Assembly (NCBI GenBank): GCA_963732875.1
Contig: CAVTBD010000003.1
Span: 496,001-560,000 of the forward strand
Reading direction: 5' to 3'
From: WHSO01 sp963732875
GTDB lineage: Bacteria; Pseudomonadota; Alphaproteobacteria; SMXQ01
DNA: 64,000 nucleotides
Numbering within the stretch: the stretch's first letter is position 1; every line of letters begins with the position of its first letter. Of the stretch, positions 41,350-53,074 are shown in pieces. The position numbers and the translations under genes are program-made. Under the pieces are notes generated by a model. It did no database searches and was not told the origin of the DNA. It saw nothing but the letters and a program-made list of their open reading frames with translations.

Positions 41350-42621
41350 TCAGAAGTTCTCCCGAAGCCAGAGGCCGAAGCGGCCCACCAGGCCGTTGGG
41401 CGCCTCCGTGGTCGTGCGGTTGCGCGCGGCGGCCGCGGCAGCCGGGGCCTCGTCGGGACGGCGCGCGGCGAACGACAGCAGGCCCGCGCAGCCGGCGAAG
41501 GCCGGGCCGCCGGTGGAATCGGCGAGGCCCGCGATCTTGAGCGGGCGGCCGCGGCGCACCTGCTTGTCGAGGATGTCGGCGGCGAGCTCGGGCACGCCCT
41601 GGAGCTGGCTGGCACCGCCCGTCAGCACCACGCGGCGCCCGGCGATCTTGTCGTAGCCCGCCATCTCGAGGCGCCCACGCAGGAGCTCGAAGGTCTCCTC
41701 CAGGCGCGGGCGGATGATGCTGACCAGCATCGAGCGCGGCACGTGGTTGGCCTGGTCGCGGTCCTCCTCGCCCATCAGCGGCACGTCGATGATCTCGCGG
41801 TCGTCGGTGCCCGACGCGATGGCGTTGCCGTAGAGCGTCTTCATGCGCTCGGCGTGGGCGAGCGGGGTGGACAGGCCGCGCGCGATGTCGGCGGTGACGT
41901 GGGCACCGCCGACCGGCACGCCGTCGGCGTGGATCATGTGGCCGTCGTAGAATACGGCGAGCGAGGTGGTGCCGGCGCCCATGTCGATGACGGTGGCGCC
42001 GAGGTTGATTTCGTCCTCCACCAGGGCGGCGAGCCCGGCGGAATAGGGCGCCAGCACGATGTCGGCGACCTCGAGGCGGCAGCGCGCGAGGCAGGTCACC
42101 AGCGTGCGCACCGCGCCGACCGTCGCGGTGACGACGTGCATGGAGACCCCGAGGCGGTCGCCGTACATGCCGCGCGGGTCGCGGATGCCCTTGGCGCCGT
42201 CGATGGTGTAGCCGACCGGGATGCAGTGGATCAGCTCACGCTCGTCGGACTGGGACGCGGCGTGGCCCTGGGCCAGCACCTTTCGGATGTCGGCGTCGCC
42301 CACCTCGTGGCCGGCGATCGAGACGTCGTAGTGCAGGATATGAGAGCGCGGCGTACCGCCCGACAGGTTCACGACCACCTCCTCGATGGTCTCGCCCGCC
42401 ATCTGCTCGGCGGCGTGGACCGTGGCGAGGATCGCCTCCTCGGCGGCCTCGACGTCGGAGATCACGCCCGAGCGCACGCCGTGGGAGGCATGGTGGCCGA
42501 TGCCGATGACGCGGATCGCGCCGTCGTCGCCGAGCCGGGCGATGAAGCAGGCGATCTTGCCGGTGCCGATGTCGAGCGCGGCGATCAGGCCGTCCCTGGG
42601 TTTTGCGAGGCGCGTTCTCAT
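41350..42621 (-). CDS. ftsA: Cell division protein FtsA
   Basis: A 423-residue actin-like ATPase that anchors FtsZ to the membrane. Actin-fold motifs: LIAALDIGTGKIACFIAR (phosphate 1), VIDMGAGTTSLAVF (phosphate 2) and VVLTGGASQLQGVPELA (adenosine). The C-terminal LVGRFGLWLRENF is the amphipathic membrane-targeting helix. ATG 42621 (MRTRLAK) is chosen; ATG 42636 just upstream is an alternative. It lies 43 bases after ftsQ. Confidence 0.96.
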   Translation of the reverse strand: MRTRLAKPRDGLIAALDIGTGKIACFIARLGDDGAIRVIGIGHHASHGVRSGVISDVEAAEEAILATVHAAEQMAGETIEEVVVNLSGGTPRSHILHYDVSIAGHEVGDADIRKVLAQGHAASQSDERELIHCIPVGYTIDGAKGIRDPRGMYGDRLGVSMHVVTATVGAVRTLVTCLARCRLEVADIVLAPYSAGLAALVEDEINLGATVIDMGAGTTSLAVFYDGHMIHADGVPVGGAHVTADIARGLSTPLAHAERMKTLYGNAIASGTDDREIIDVPLMGEEDRDQANHVPRSMLVSIIRPRLEETFELLRGRLEMAGYDKIAGRRVVLTGGASQLQGVPELAADILDKQVRRGRPLKIAGLADSTGGPAFAGCAGLLSFAARRPDEAPAAAAAARNRTTTEAPNGLVGRFGLWLRENF

Positions 42622-42664
42622 GGTCTTTCCCAACATGTTCCGTTTGCCGGTCGGTTCCTCGTTC

Positions 42665-43537
42665 TCATGTGTCCTTGGCCCGCCGTGCCTTGCTGCGCGC
42701 ACCCGCGTCGGCGCCCGGTTGCGGCTTGGCGCCGGGCGCCATGCGTACCACCAGGCGGTCGGGCACGCGCAGGTCGATGGCGACGATGGCGCGTTCGAGA
42801 ATGTGCTCGCGCGCGATCAGGTCGGCGAGCTGGGCGACGGCGCGCGCGGCGCCGTCCTCGGGCAGCTCGGCGATCACGCCGTTCTTCAGTTCCAGGTTCC
42901 AGCGCCGGTCGGAGATTCGAACGATGGCGCTGGTGACCTCGTTCACCACCGGACGGCCGCGGACGATGCCGACGATCGCCTCGGCGTGGGCGGCGGCATC
43001 CTCGCCCACCACCATGGGCAGCCGGCCGTAGCGGCCGAGGTGGTCCTGGGTGATGACGACGCCGTCGCGGTCGATCAGGGCGAGCGTGCCGCTCTTCTGC
43101 CACAGGGCGAACGGCTCGCGCTCGACCAGGCGGAGATAGATGGTGTCGGGCAGGCGGCGCTCGACGGTGGCGGCGCGTACCCAGGGCAGGGCCTCGAGGC
43201 GCCGCTTGGCGGCGTAGGGATCGAAGGCGAAGATCGCCATGCCGCGCTCGGCTCGAAGCGCGGCGGCGACGTCCGCACGATGCACGCGGTTGCGGCCTGT
43301 CACCAGCACGTTCTCGATATGCAGGCCCATGCCGGCGGAGGCGGACAGCAGCGCGTCGCGGGTGTCGCCGACGAGGCGCGCGCCGGCACCGCTCGCGTAC
43401 AGCCACAGACCGCCCGTGGCGAGCGTCGCTGCGGCGAGGCCCGGCATCGCCCAGCGCAGCGCCGTGCGCACGTTCTTGGGCAGGACGCGCCGGCGCGGGG
43501 CGGCCTTGCGGCTGCGGGATTTCCTCAACGCGGGCAT
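42665..43537 (-). CDS. ftsQ: Cell division protein FtsQ
   Basis: A 290-residue bitopic membrane protein. It has a basic cytosolic N-terminus (RKSRSRKAAPRRR), one membrane helix (ALRWAMPGLAAATLATGGLW), a POTRA domain (IENVLVTGRNRVHRADVAAAL) and an FtsQ beta domain (VREPFALWQ-like VEREPFALWQKSGTLALID, ending near LVVRMAPGA). The C-terminal tail is Lys/Arg-rich. FtsQ links early and late divisome parts. Its start overlaps the ddl end by 13 bases, which suggests translational coupling. Confidence 0.96.
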   Translation of the reverse strand: MPALRKSRSRKAAPRRRVLPKNVRTALRWAMPGLAAATLATGGLWLYASGAGARLVGDTRDALLSASAGMGLHIENVLVTGRNRVHRADVAAALRAERGMAIFAFDPYAAKRRLEALPWVRAATVERRLPDTIYLRLVEREPFALWQKSGTLALIDRDGVVITQDHLGRYGRLPMVVGEDAAAHAEAIVGIVRGRPVVNEVTSAIVRISDRRWNLELKNGVIAELPEDGAARAVAQLADLIAREHILERAIVAIDLRVPDRLVVRMAPGAKPQPGADAGARSKARRAKDT

Positions 43538-44454
43538 GACGCGTCCTCCACGATCCATGAAACGAGCTCGGCGAAGCCGATGCCGGCATGGGCGGCGATC
43601 TCGGGCACGAGCGAGAGCGGCGTCATGCCGGGCTGGGTATTGATTTCGAGCAGGTAGAAGCGCCCGGGCGCCCCTTGGGTGTCGTCGTAGCGCAAGTCGG
43701 CGCGCGAGACGCCGCGGCAGCCGAGCGCCGCATGGGCGGCGGCGCCGATGCGCAGCGCCTCGGCATAGGCCGTCTCCGGTATCGGCGCGGGCATGAGATG
43801 CTCGGCCTTGCCCTCGGTGTATTTCGCCTCGTAGTCGTAGAACCGGCCCTTGGGGCGGATCTCGATGGCGCCGAGCGCGCGCGCGCCCATCACCGCCACC
43901 TGGATCTCGCGGCCCGGGATGTAGCGCTCGACCAGCACCAGCTCGCCGAAGGTCCAGTCCTTGGCGGCCGGCACGCTGTCGCCCTCGAACACGATCTGGA
44001 CGCCCACCGAGGAACCTTCGTTGAGCGGCTTGATGACGTAGGGCGGTGCCATGACGTGGCCGGCGAGTACCTCGGCGCGGGCATAGACGCCGCCCTCGGC
44101 GCAGGTGAGCCCGGCGTCGGCGAACAGCTTGCGCGCGGTCGGCTTGTCCATGGCGAGCGCCGAGGCGCGCACGCCCGAATGTGTGTAGGGAATTTCGAGA
44201 AGCTCGAGCACGCCCTGGATGCAGCCGTCCTCGCCGAAGCGGCCGTGGAGCGCGTTGAACGCGACCTCGGGCCTGGCCGCGGTCAGCTCGGCGACGACGC
44301 GGCCGAGGTCGTGGCCCACGTCCACCTCGGTCACCTCGTGGCCCAGCGCGCGCAGCGCCTTGGCGCAGGCGGCGCCGGACACCAGCGAGACCTCGCGCTC
44401 GGCCGACGGGCCGCCCATCAGCACGGCGATGCGGCGCTGGCGGGGCGCGGTCAT
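43525..44454 (-). CDS. ddl: D-alanine--D-alanine ligase
   Basis: A 309-residue ATP-grasp enzyme that joins two D-Ala for the peptidoglycan stem. Motifs: MGGPSAEREVSLVSG at the N-terminus, HGRFGEDGCIQGVLE, the ATP-grasp loop PLNEGSSVGV, and the metal-binding end LLEINTQPGMTPLSL. The start MTAPRQRR overlaps the murB stop by 4 bases (ATGA). Confidence 0.97.
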   Translation of the reverse strand: MTAPRQRRIAVLMGGPSAEREVSLVSGAACAKALRALGHEVTEVDVGHDLGRVVAELTAARPEVAFNALHGRFGEDGCIQGVLELLEIPYTHSGVRASALAMDKPTARKLFADAGLTCAEGGVYARAEVLAGHVMAPPYVIKPLNEGSSVGVQIVFEGDSVPAAKDWTFGELVLVERYIPGREIQVAVMGARALGAIEIRPKGRFYDYEAKYTEGKAEHLMPAPIPETAYAEALRIGAAAHAALGCRGVSRADLRYDDTQGAPGRFYLLEINTQPGMTPLSLVPEIAAHAGIGFAELVSWIVEDASCPR

Positions 44455-45406
44455 GGCCGGCCTCCGTCGGCGCCGTGCACGGCGCCCTTGCCCGCGGGCA
44501 CGCCGATGCGGCGGATTTCCCATTCCAGCATGATGCCGGTGGCATCAAGGACGCGGCGGCGCACCTCCTCGCCCAGCGCCTCGATGTCGGCGGCGGTGGC
44601 GGTGCCCTCGTTGATCAGGAAGTTGCAGTGCTGCGCCGAGACGCGCGCGCCGCCCATGGCGAAGCCGCGGCAGCCGGCGTCGTCGATCAGCTCCCACGCC
44701 TTTTTGCCCGGCGGGTTCTTGAAGGTGGAGCCGCCCGTGCGCGTGCGCACCGGCTGGCTGGCCGCGCGGGCGTCCTGGATCTCGCGAATGCGCGCCGCGA
44801 TCACGGCCTTGTCGCCGGCCATGCCGGCGAACCTTGCGGCAGTGAAGATCCAGTCTTCCGGCACGTCGCAGTGGCGGTAGCTGAGCCCCATGTCGCGCGC
44901 GGCGAGATCGTGGCGCACGCCGTCGGGCGAAACCGCCTCGGCGTTCACCAGCACGTCGCTGATCTCGCGGCCGTAGGCGCCGCCGTTCATGCGCAGTGCG
45001 CCGCCGATGGTGCCGGGAATGCCCGCCAGGAACTCGACCCCGGCGATGCCGGCGATGGCGGCGGCATGGGCGACGTTGCCGTCGAGCGCGCCGGCGCCGA
45101 CCACGAGATCGGTGCTGTCCACGTCGATGGTGGCGAATTCGCCGCCGAGCCGGATCACCACGCCCGGCACGCCACCGTCGCGCACCAGGAGGTTGGAGCC
45201 GACGCCGATCACGGTGACCGGCACGTCGGCGGGCCTGTTCGAAAGGAACGCGCACAGGTCGGCGGTGTCGGCCGGGCGGAACATGACCTCGGCCGGGCCG
45301 CCGACGCGGAACCAGGTGATGCGCGCGAGCTCCGCGCCTTCGCGGTAGCGACCCCGGATCGGGGGCAGGCGGTCGATCAGGCGCCGAGAGGTGGTGCGTG
45401 CCGTCA

Positions 45407-45410
<4 letters not shown>
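44451..45410 (-). CDS. murB: UDP-N-acetylenolpyruvoylglucosamine reductase MurB
   Basis: A 319-residue FAD enzyme completing UDP-MurNAc synthesis. FAD-binding: ITWFRVGGPAEVMF, VIGVGSNLLVRDGGVPGVVI and FLAGIPGTIGGALRMNGGAYG. The catalytic Ser lies in TGGSTFKNPPG and the late catalytic Glu region is near LEWEIRRIG. It lacks the extra Tyr loop of type I enzymes, so it is a type II MurB. It overlaps murC and ddl by 4 bases each. Confidence 0.97.
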
Positions 45411-46848
<1,438 letters not shown>

Positions 46849-46852
<4 letters not shown>

Positions 46853-47996
46853 GCGGCGGCCCTCCCCGAGCTGCGGAACTGCACCGGCACCAGCCCAGTG
46901 ACCAGGATCGCGAGATTGCCGGCGGCATCGGCGTGGCCGACGCGGTGCGCGGCGGCGGCCATGGCGGCGAGCCGGCCCGGCTGCTCGATCATCAGCTTGA
47001 GCCGGGCGGCGAGCAGCTCCGGCGTGAAGTCGGGCTCGGCCACCAGCTCGGCGCCGCCCGCTTCGGCCAGCGCGCGGGCGTTGTAGGTCTGGTGGTCGTC
47101 GGCGGCGTGCGGGTAGGGCACCAGGATCGCCGGGCGGCCCGCGGTGGTGAGCTCGGCGCAGGTCGACGCACCCGAGCGGCAGATCACCAGGTGGGCGCGC
47201 GCCAGCCGGTCGGCGAGATCGGAGAAGAAGGTCGCGACCTGCGCCATGAAGCCCATGGCGCCGTAGGTCGAGCGGACCAGGTCGATGTCCTCGCTGCGGC
47301 ACTGCTGCGAGAGGTTGATGCGGGCGCGGATCTCTTCGGGCAGGCGGGCGATGGCGTCGGGCACCACGCGCGAGAACACGCTCGCGCCCTGGCTGCCGCC
47401 GGTGACCAGGATGTTGATGGTGCCGCCGCGCTCCGGTTCGGGATAGGGCTGGTCGCGGAGCGCGCGCACCGCCTCGCGCACCGGGTTGCCGGTGAGCACG
47501 ACCTTGGAGGCATCCTCGGCGCGCAGCCGCGCGACCGTCGCGAACGAGGTGGCGATGGCCGACACGCGCGGGGCCAGCAGGCGGTTGGCGCGGCCCAGCA
47601 GGGCGTTCTGCTCGTGCACCACGGTCGGCACGGACAGGCTCGAGGCCGCGATCATTGCCGGCACCGAGGCGTAGCCGCCGAAGCCGACGACCACGGAGGG
47701 ACGCAGGCGCGAAAGCAGGCGGCGCGACTGGAGCCCGCCGAGCGCAAGCTCGGCCATGCCCCTGAGCCGGTGCAGGATGCCGACGCCCGAGACGCGGCCG
47801 GCGCGGATGGCATGGGTGTCGACGTCGCCGAGCGCACCCGACCAGGCCGCGCCGCGCCGGTCGGTGAACAGCGCCAGCGTATAGCCGCGCTCGCGCAGCT
47901 CGCCCGCCAGCGCTTCCGCCGGAAACACGTGGCCGCCGGTGCCGCCGGCGACCAGCACGATGGGATGACGATGGGAGAGGTTCTCGGGCGACACGG

Positions 47997-48000
<4 letters not shown>
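46849..48000 (-). CDS. murG: Peptidoglycan glycosyltransferase MurG (lipid II synthase)
   Basis: A 383-residue GT28 enzyme on the inner face of the membrane that adds GlcNAc to lipid I. N-lobe VLVAGGTGGHVFPAEAL and VVGFGGYASVPAMIAA; HEQNALLGRANRLLA; C-lobe donor-binding ILVTGGSQGASVFSRVVP and ICRSGASTCAELTTAGRP followed by VPYPHAADDHQTYNA. The GTG at 48000 overlaps the ftsW stop as GTGA, so it is coupled to ftsW translation. Confidence 0.97.
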
Positions 48001-49114
<1,114 letters not shown>

Positions 49115-49118
<4 letters not shown>

Positions 49119-50518
49119 GGGGCGTCTCCCGTGTCATTGGCCGCATCGTCGGGCAGCGCCGCCACCAGCTTGCGAAAGGCATTGCCGCGCGCCTCGAAAT
49201 TGGCGAACTGGTCGAACGAGGCGCAGGCGGGCGAGAGCAGCACCACGGCAGGCTCGCCCGCGGCCTGGGCGGCCCCATGGGCATCCTTGAGCGCGGCCTC
49301 CAGGGTGCCGGACATGGTGTGGGGCACCTTGTCGCCGAGCACGGCGGCGATCTCGGGTGCAGCCTTGCCGATCAGGTAGGCGTGGCGGACGCGCGCGAAG
49401 CCGGGGCGCAGGCTGTCGAAGCCGCCGTCCTTGGCGAGCCCGCCTGCGATCCAGAAGATATTGTCGTAGCAGGCGATGGCGCGGAGCGCTGCGTCGGGAT
49501 TGGTGGCCTTGGAATCGTTGACGTAGGCGACCGCGCCGATGCGGCGCAGCTTCTCCTGGCGATGGGGCAGGCCGGGATAGCTTGCGAGACCGCTCGCGAT
49601 CAGCGCCGGCGCGACGCCGAAAGCCAGCATGGCCGCGCTCGCTGCCGCCGCGTTCTGCCAGTTGTGGACGCCGGGCAGGGTCTCGACGCGCGAGATGTCG
49701 GCGATCCGGCGCGGCTCGGGGCCGGTCGCATCGATCACGCGGCCGTCCTCGACGTAGACGCCGCCCGCGACCCGCTCGTTGGCGGAGATCAGCACGACCC
49801 GCAGGCCGCCGCGCGTGCCGGCGCGTGCTGCGACGGCGCGCGACGGGGTGTTGTCGGTGCCGATCACCGCGACCGCGCCGGGGCGGGTGAGTGCGAACAG
49901 GCGTTCCTTGGCGGCGATATAGCCATCCATGCCGCCGTGGCGGTCGAGATGATCCGGCGTGATGTTGATCAGGACGGCGACGTCGAAGCCGGCGGTCTCG
50001 ATGCGCTCGATCTGGTAGCTGGAGAGCTCCAGCACGTAGGCGCCGTTGGCCCCCTGGCGATCGAGCCCGAGCGCCGCCGGACCGAGGTTGCCGCCGACCG
50101 AGCACGGCACGCCCGCGGTCTTGAGAATGTGGCCGACCAGCGCCGTCACGGTGGATTTGCCGTTGGTGCCGGTGATGCCGATCACGCGCGGAGCGGCATC
50201 GGCGCGCAGCAGCAGCTCGATGTCGCAGATGATCGGGATGCCGGCGGCGCGCGCGCGCGTGGCGATCGGATGGGGCGCGGGATAGGTGTGCGGAATGCCG
50301 GGCGACAGCACCAGGGCTTCCGCTTCGGCGAGGTCGGCGGCGCCGAGGTCGGTCAGCGCGACGCCCTGGCGCGTAGCCGCGTCGCGCCGGCCGGCGTCGT
50401 CGTCCCAGGCGAGTACGTGGGCGCCCGCGCGCGCGAGCGCCGCCGCCGTGGCGATGCCCGATGCGCCGAGCCCCATCACGGCGTAGGTCCGTCCTTCCGT
50501 GCCCGCGAGTTCGATCAT
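49115..50518 (-). CDS. murD: UDP-N-acetylmuramoylalanine--D-glutamate ligase MurD
   Basis: A 467-residue Mur ligase adding D-Glu. MGLGASGIATAAALARAGA (UDP-MurNAc domain), ATP loop GITGTNGKSTVTALV, ELSSYQIERI, NITPDHLDRHGGM, and the C-terminal VNDSKATNPDAALRAI and LLSPACASFDQFANFEARG signatures. It overlaps ftsW by 4 bases and follows mraY with a 7-base gap. Confidence 0.98.
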
Positions 50519-50525
50519 CTCCCTC

Positions 50526-51614
50526 TCAGCGCAGTTTCAGGGTGGAAAGGCCGACCAGCGCGAGCACCGTCGCGATGATCCAGAACCTGATGACGATGGT
50601 GGGTTCGGCCCAGCCCTTCTTCTCGAAGTGGTGGTGCAGCGGCGCCATACGGAACACGCGCTTGCCGGTCATCTTGAAGGACGCGACCTGGACGATCACC
50701 GAGACCGTCTCCAGCACGAACAGGCCGCCGATGATGGCGAGCACCAGCTCGTGCTTGGTGACGACGCTGATCGAGCCGAGTGCGCCTCCGACCGAGAGCG
50801 AGCCCGTGTCGCCCATGAACACCATGGCGGGGGGCGCGTTGAACCACAGGAACCCGAGGGAGGCGCCAACCAGCGCGCCGCAGAACACCGTGAGCTCGCC
50901 CGAGCCCGAGATGAAGTGGAGCTGCAGGTAGTTGGCGAACACGACGTTGCCGACGAGATAGGAGATCAGCGCGAAGCAGCCCGCCGCGATCATCACCGGA
51001 ACGATGGCGAGTCCGTCGAGCCCGTCGGTGAGGTTGACCGCGTTCGAGGCGCCTACCATCACGAGGACGGCGAAGGCCGGAAAGAACCAGCCGAGGTTGA
51101 TCAGCACCGACTTGAGGAACGGCACCGCGAGCGCGTCGGCCAGCGGCGGATGGGTAAGGTGCGTGATCCAGATCGCGGCCACCAGCGCCACGGCGACTTC
51201 GAGCAGGAGACGCAGCTTGCCGGGCAGGCCCTTGTGGTTGCGTCGGGTGAGCTTGAGGTAGTCGTCGGCGAAGCCGATCGCGCCGAAGCCGACCGTCACC
51301 AGCAGCACGGCCCAGACGTAGGCGTTGCGCAGGTCCGCCCACAGCAGCGTCGCGACCGACAGGCCGAGCAGGATGATGAAGCCGCCCATGGTGGGCGTGC
51401 CCTTCTTGGTGAGCAGGTGGCCTTCCGGGCCGTCCTCGCGGATCGGCTGGCCCTCGCGTTGCTTCGACTTGAGCCAGCGGATCACCGAGGGGCCGCAGAT
51501 GAAGCACACGAACAGGGCCGTCATCACCGCCGCGCCCGTGCGGAAGGTCAGGTAGCGGAACAGGTTGAGCACGCCGATATCGGACGAGAGTGGCGAAAGA
51601 AGGTTGTAGAGCAT
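50526..51614 (-). CDS. mraY: Phospho-N-acetylmuramoyl-pentapeptide transferase MraY
   Basis: A 362-residue polytopic enzyme with ten membrane helices that makes lipid I on undecaprenyl phosphate. Catalytic landmarks: GTPTMGGFIIL, the aspartate motif FADDYLKLTRRN, AVNLTDGLDGLA, the MGDTGSLSVGGALG loop, and the C-terminal HHHFEKKGWAEPTIVIRFW. Length is normal. A 17-base gap separates it from murF. Confidence 0.98.
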   Translation of the reverse strand: MLYNLLSPLSSDIGVLNLFRYLTFRTGAAVMTALFVCFICGPSVIRWLKSKQREGQPIREDGPEGHLLTKKGTPTMGGFIILLGLSVATLLWADLRNAYVWAVLLVTVGFGAIGFADDYLKLTRRNHKGLPGKLRLLLEVAVALVAAIWITHLTHPPLADALAVPFLKSVLINLGWFFPAFAVLVMVGASNAVNLTDGLDGLAIVPVMIAAGCFALISYLVGNVVFANYLQLHFISGSGELTVFCGALVGASLGFLWFNAPPAMVFMGDTGSLSVGGALGSISVVTKHELVLAIIGGLFVLETVSVIVQVASFKMTGKRVFRMAPLHHHFEKKGWAEPTIVIRFWIIATVLALVGLSTLKLR

Positions 51615-51631
51615 ACCGGTCCGTCGCCCCC

Positions 51632-53074
51632 TCAGTTCCCGTTGACGGCAGGTTTGGAATCGGCGTTGGGCGCCGCCAGCGCCCGCACCACCGCGCCGAG
51701 CCGCTGGCTGTTTGAGCCCTTGACGAGCACCACGTCGCCGTCGCGCAGCGCGCGCGCGAGCAGCGGTACCAGTTCGTCGGCGCGCGCGGTATGGCCGCCG
51801 CGCTTGGCACGCGGCAGCGCGTCGTCGAGATGCATCATGTTGACGCCGGTGGTGAGCACGAGATCGACCTCGGCGTCGAGCAGGTCGTCGGCGAGGTCGG
51901 CATGGGCCCGCGCCGAGCCGTGTCCAAGCTCGAGCATGTCGCCGAGCACGGCGATGCGGCGCCCGCCGGCGCCGGGGCTGGTCTGGGCCAGCACGCGAAA
52001 GGCGGCGCGCATGGAAGCAGGCGAAGCGTTGTATGAATCGTCGATCACGGTGGCACGGCCGCCGCCCGGGAGCGCGACGCGGAGCGTGCGCCCGCGCCCG
52101 GCGGGGGCATCCATGGCGCCAAGCGCGGCGGCGGCGGCCTTGAGGTCGGCGCCCAGCACCTTGACCGCGGCCAGCACCGCCATGGCGTTGACGGCGGAGT
52201 GGCGGCCGGGCAGCGACAGGTGGAATTCGATGCGTTCGCCCATGACGTCGGCCGCGAGCATGGCGGGCGGGCCGGCCTGGTACGATATCAGGCGCACATC
52301 GGCGCGGGCATCCTCGCCGAACGACACGATCCGCTCGATGCCCCGGCTTTCGGCCTCATCGCACAGGAACTCGAAGAATTGGTTGTCGCGGTTGAGCACC
52401 GCGGTGCCGTCCGGGCGCAGACCGTCGAAAATCTCGGCCTTGGCGCGCGCGATTCCCTCGACCGAATCGAAGAATTCGAGATGCACTGCCTCCACTGTGG
52501 TGATGATGGCGACCTCCGGGCGCACCATGCGCACGAGCGGGGTGATCTCGCCCGCGTGGTTCATGCCGATCTCGAACACGCCGAAGGTGGCGTGGGCCGG
52601 CATGCGCGCGAGCGACAGCGGTACGCCCCACAGATTGTTGAGGTTCCCGTAGGTGGCAGAGACCGGTCCCGACGGTGCCAGCGCGGCGGCGAGCGCCTCC
52701 TTGGTGCTGGTCTTGCCGACGCTGCCCGTGACGGCGACGCATTTGGCCCGGGCGCGACGGCGCGCGGTGCAGGCGAGCCGCTTCAGGCCGGAATAAGTGT
52801 CCTCGACGATGATCAGCGGATGCGCGTCGCTCTGGCTGCGCGGGATGCGGCTTACCAGGGCGGCGGCGGCGCCGTTGGCAAATGCCTGGTCGAGGAAGTC
52901 GTGGGCGTCGAGGCGCGGGCCCCGGATCGCGACGAACAGGTCGCCCGGCGCGACCGCGCGCGAATCGATCGATACGCCCGTTGCCTGCCAGGGCCGGGTG
53001 GAATGGCCGCCGGTGGCGGCATCGGCCTCGGCGCTGGTCCACAGCACCGGTTTTGCCTCCCGGAGTTCGCTCAT
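51632..53074 (-). CDS. murF: UDP-MurNAc-tripeptide--D-Ala-D-Ala ligase MurF
   Basis: A 480-residue Mur ligase that adds D-Ala-D-Ala (product of Ddl). N-terminal GVSIDSRAVAPGDLFVAI, ATP loop VTGSVGKTSTKEALAAAL, GMNHAGEI, NRDNQFFEFL and the C-terminal VIDDSYNASPASMRAA and LGDMLELG motifs. Start MSELREAKPV overlaps murE by 4 bases (ATGA). Confidence 0.97.
   Translation of the reverse strand: MSELREAKPVLWTSAEADAATGGHSTRPWQATGVSIDSRAVAPGDLFVAIRGPRLDAHDFLDQAFANGAAAALVSRIPRSQSDAHPLIIVEDTYSGLKRLACTARRRARAKCVAVTGSVGKTSTKEALAAALAPSGPVSATYGNLNNLWGVPLSLARMPAHATFGVFEIGMNHAGEITPLVRMVRPEVAIITTVEAVHLEFFDSVEGIARAKAEIFDGLRPDGTAVLNRDNQFFEFLCDEAESRGIERIVSFGEDARADVRLISYQAGPPAMLAADVMGERIEFHLSLPGRHSAVNAMAVLAAVKVLGADLKAAAAALGAMDAPAGRGRTLRVALPGGGRATVIDDSYNASPASMRAAFRVLAQTSPGAGGRRIAVLGDMLELGHGSARAHADLADDLLDAEVDLVLTTGVNMMHLDDALPRAKRGGHTARADELVPLLARALRDGDVVLVKGSNSQRLGAVVRALAAPNADSKPAVNGN

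Noticed and set aside
39466..42936. A very long open frame on the plus strand opposite ftsZ and ftsA
   Set aside because: It mirrors the codon bias of the real minus-strand genes, has a low-complexity Gly/Arg/His composition and no family motifs. The same applies to long antisense frames over metH, thiC and the ClC gene.
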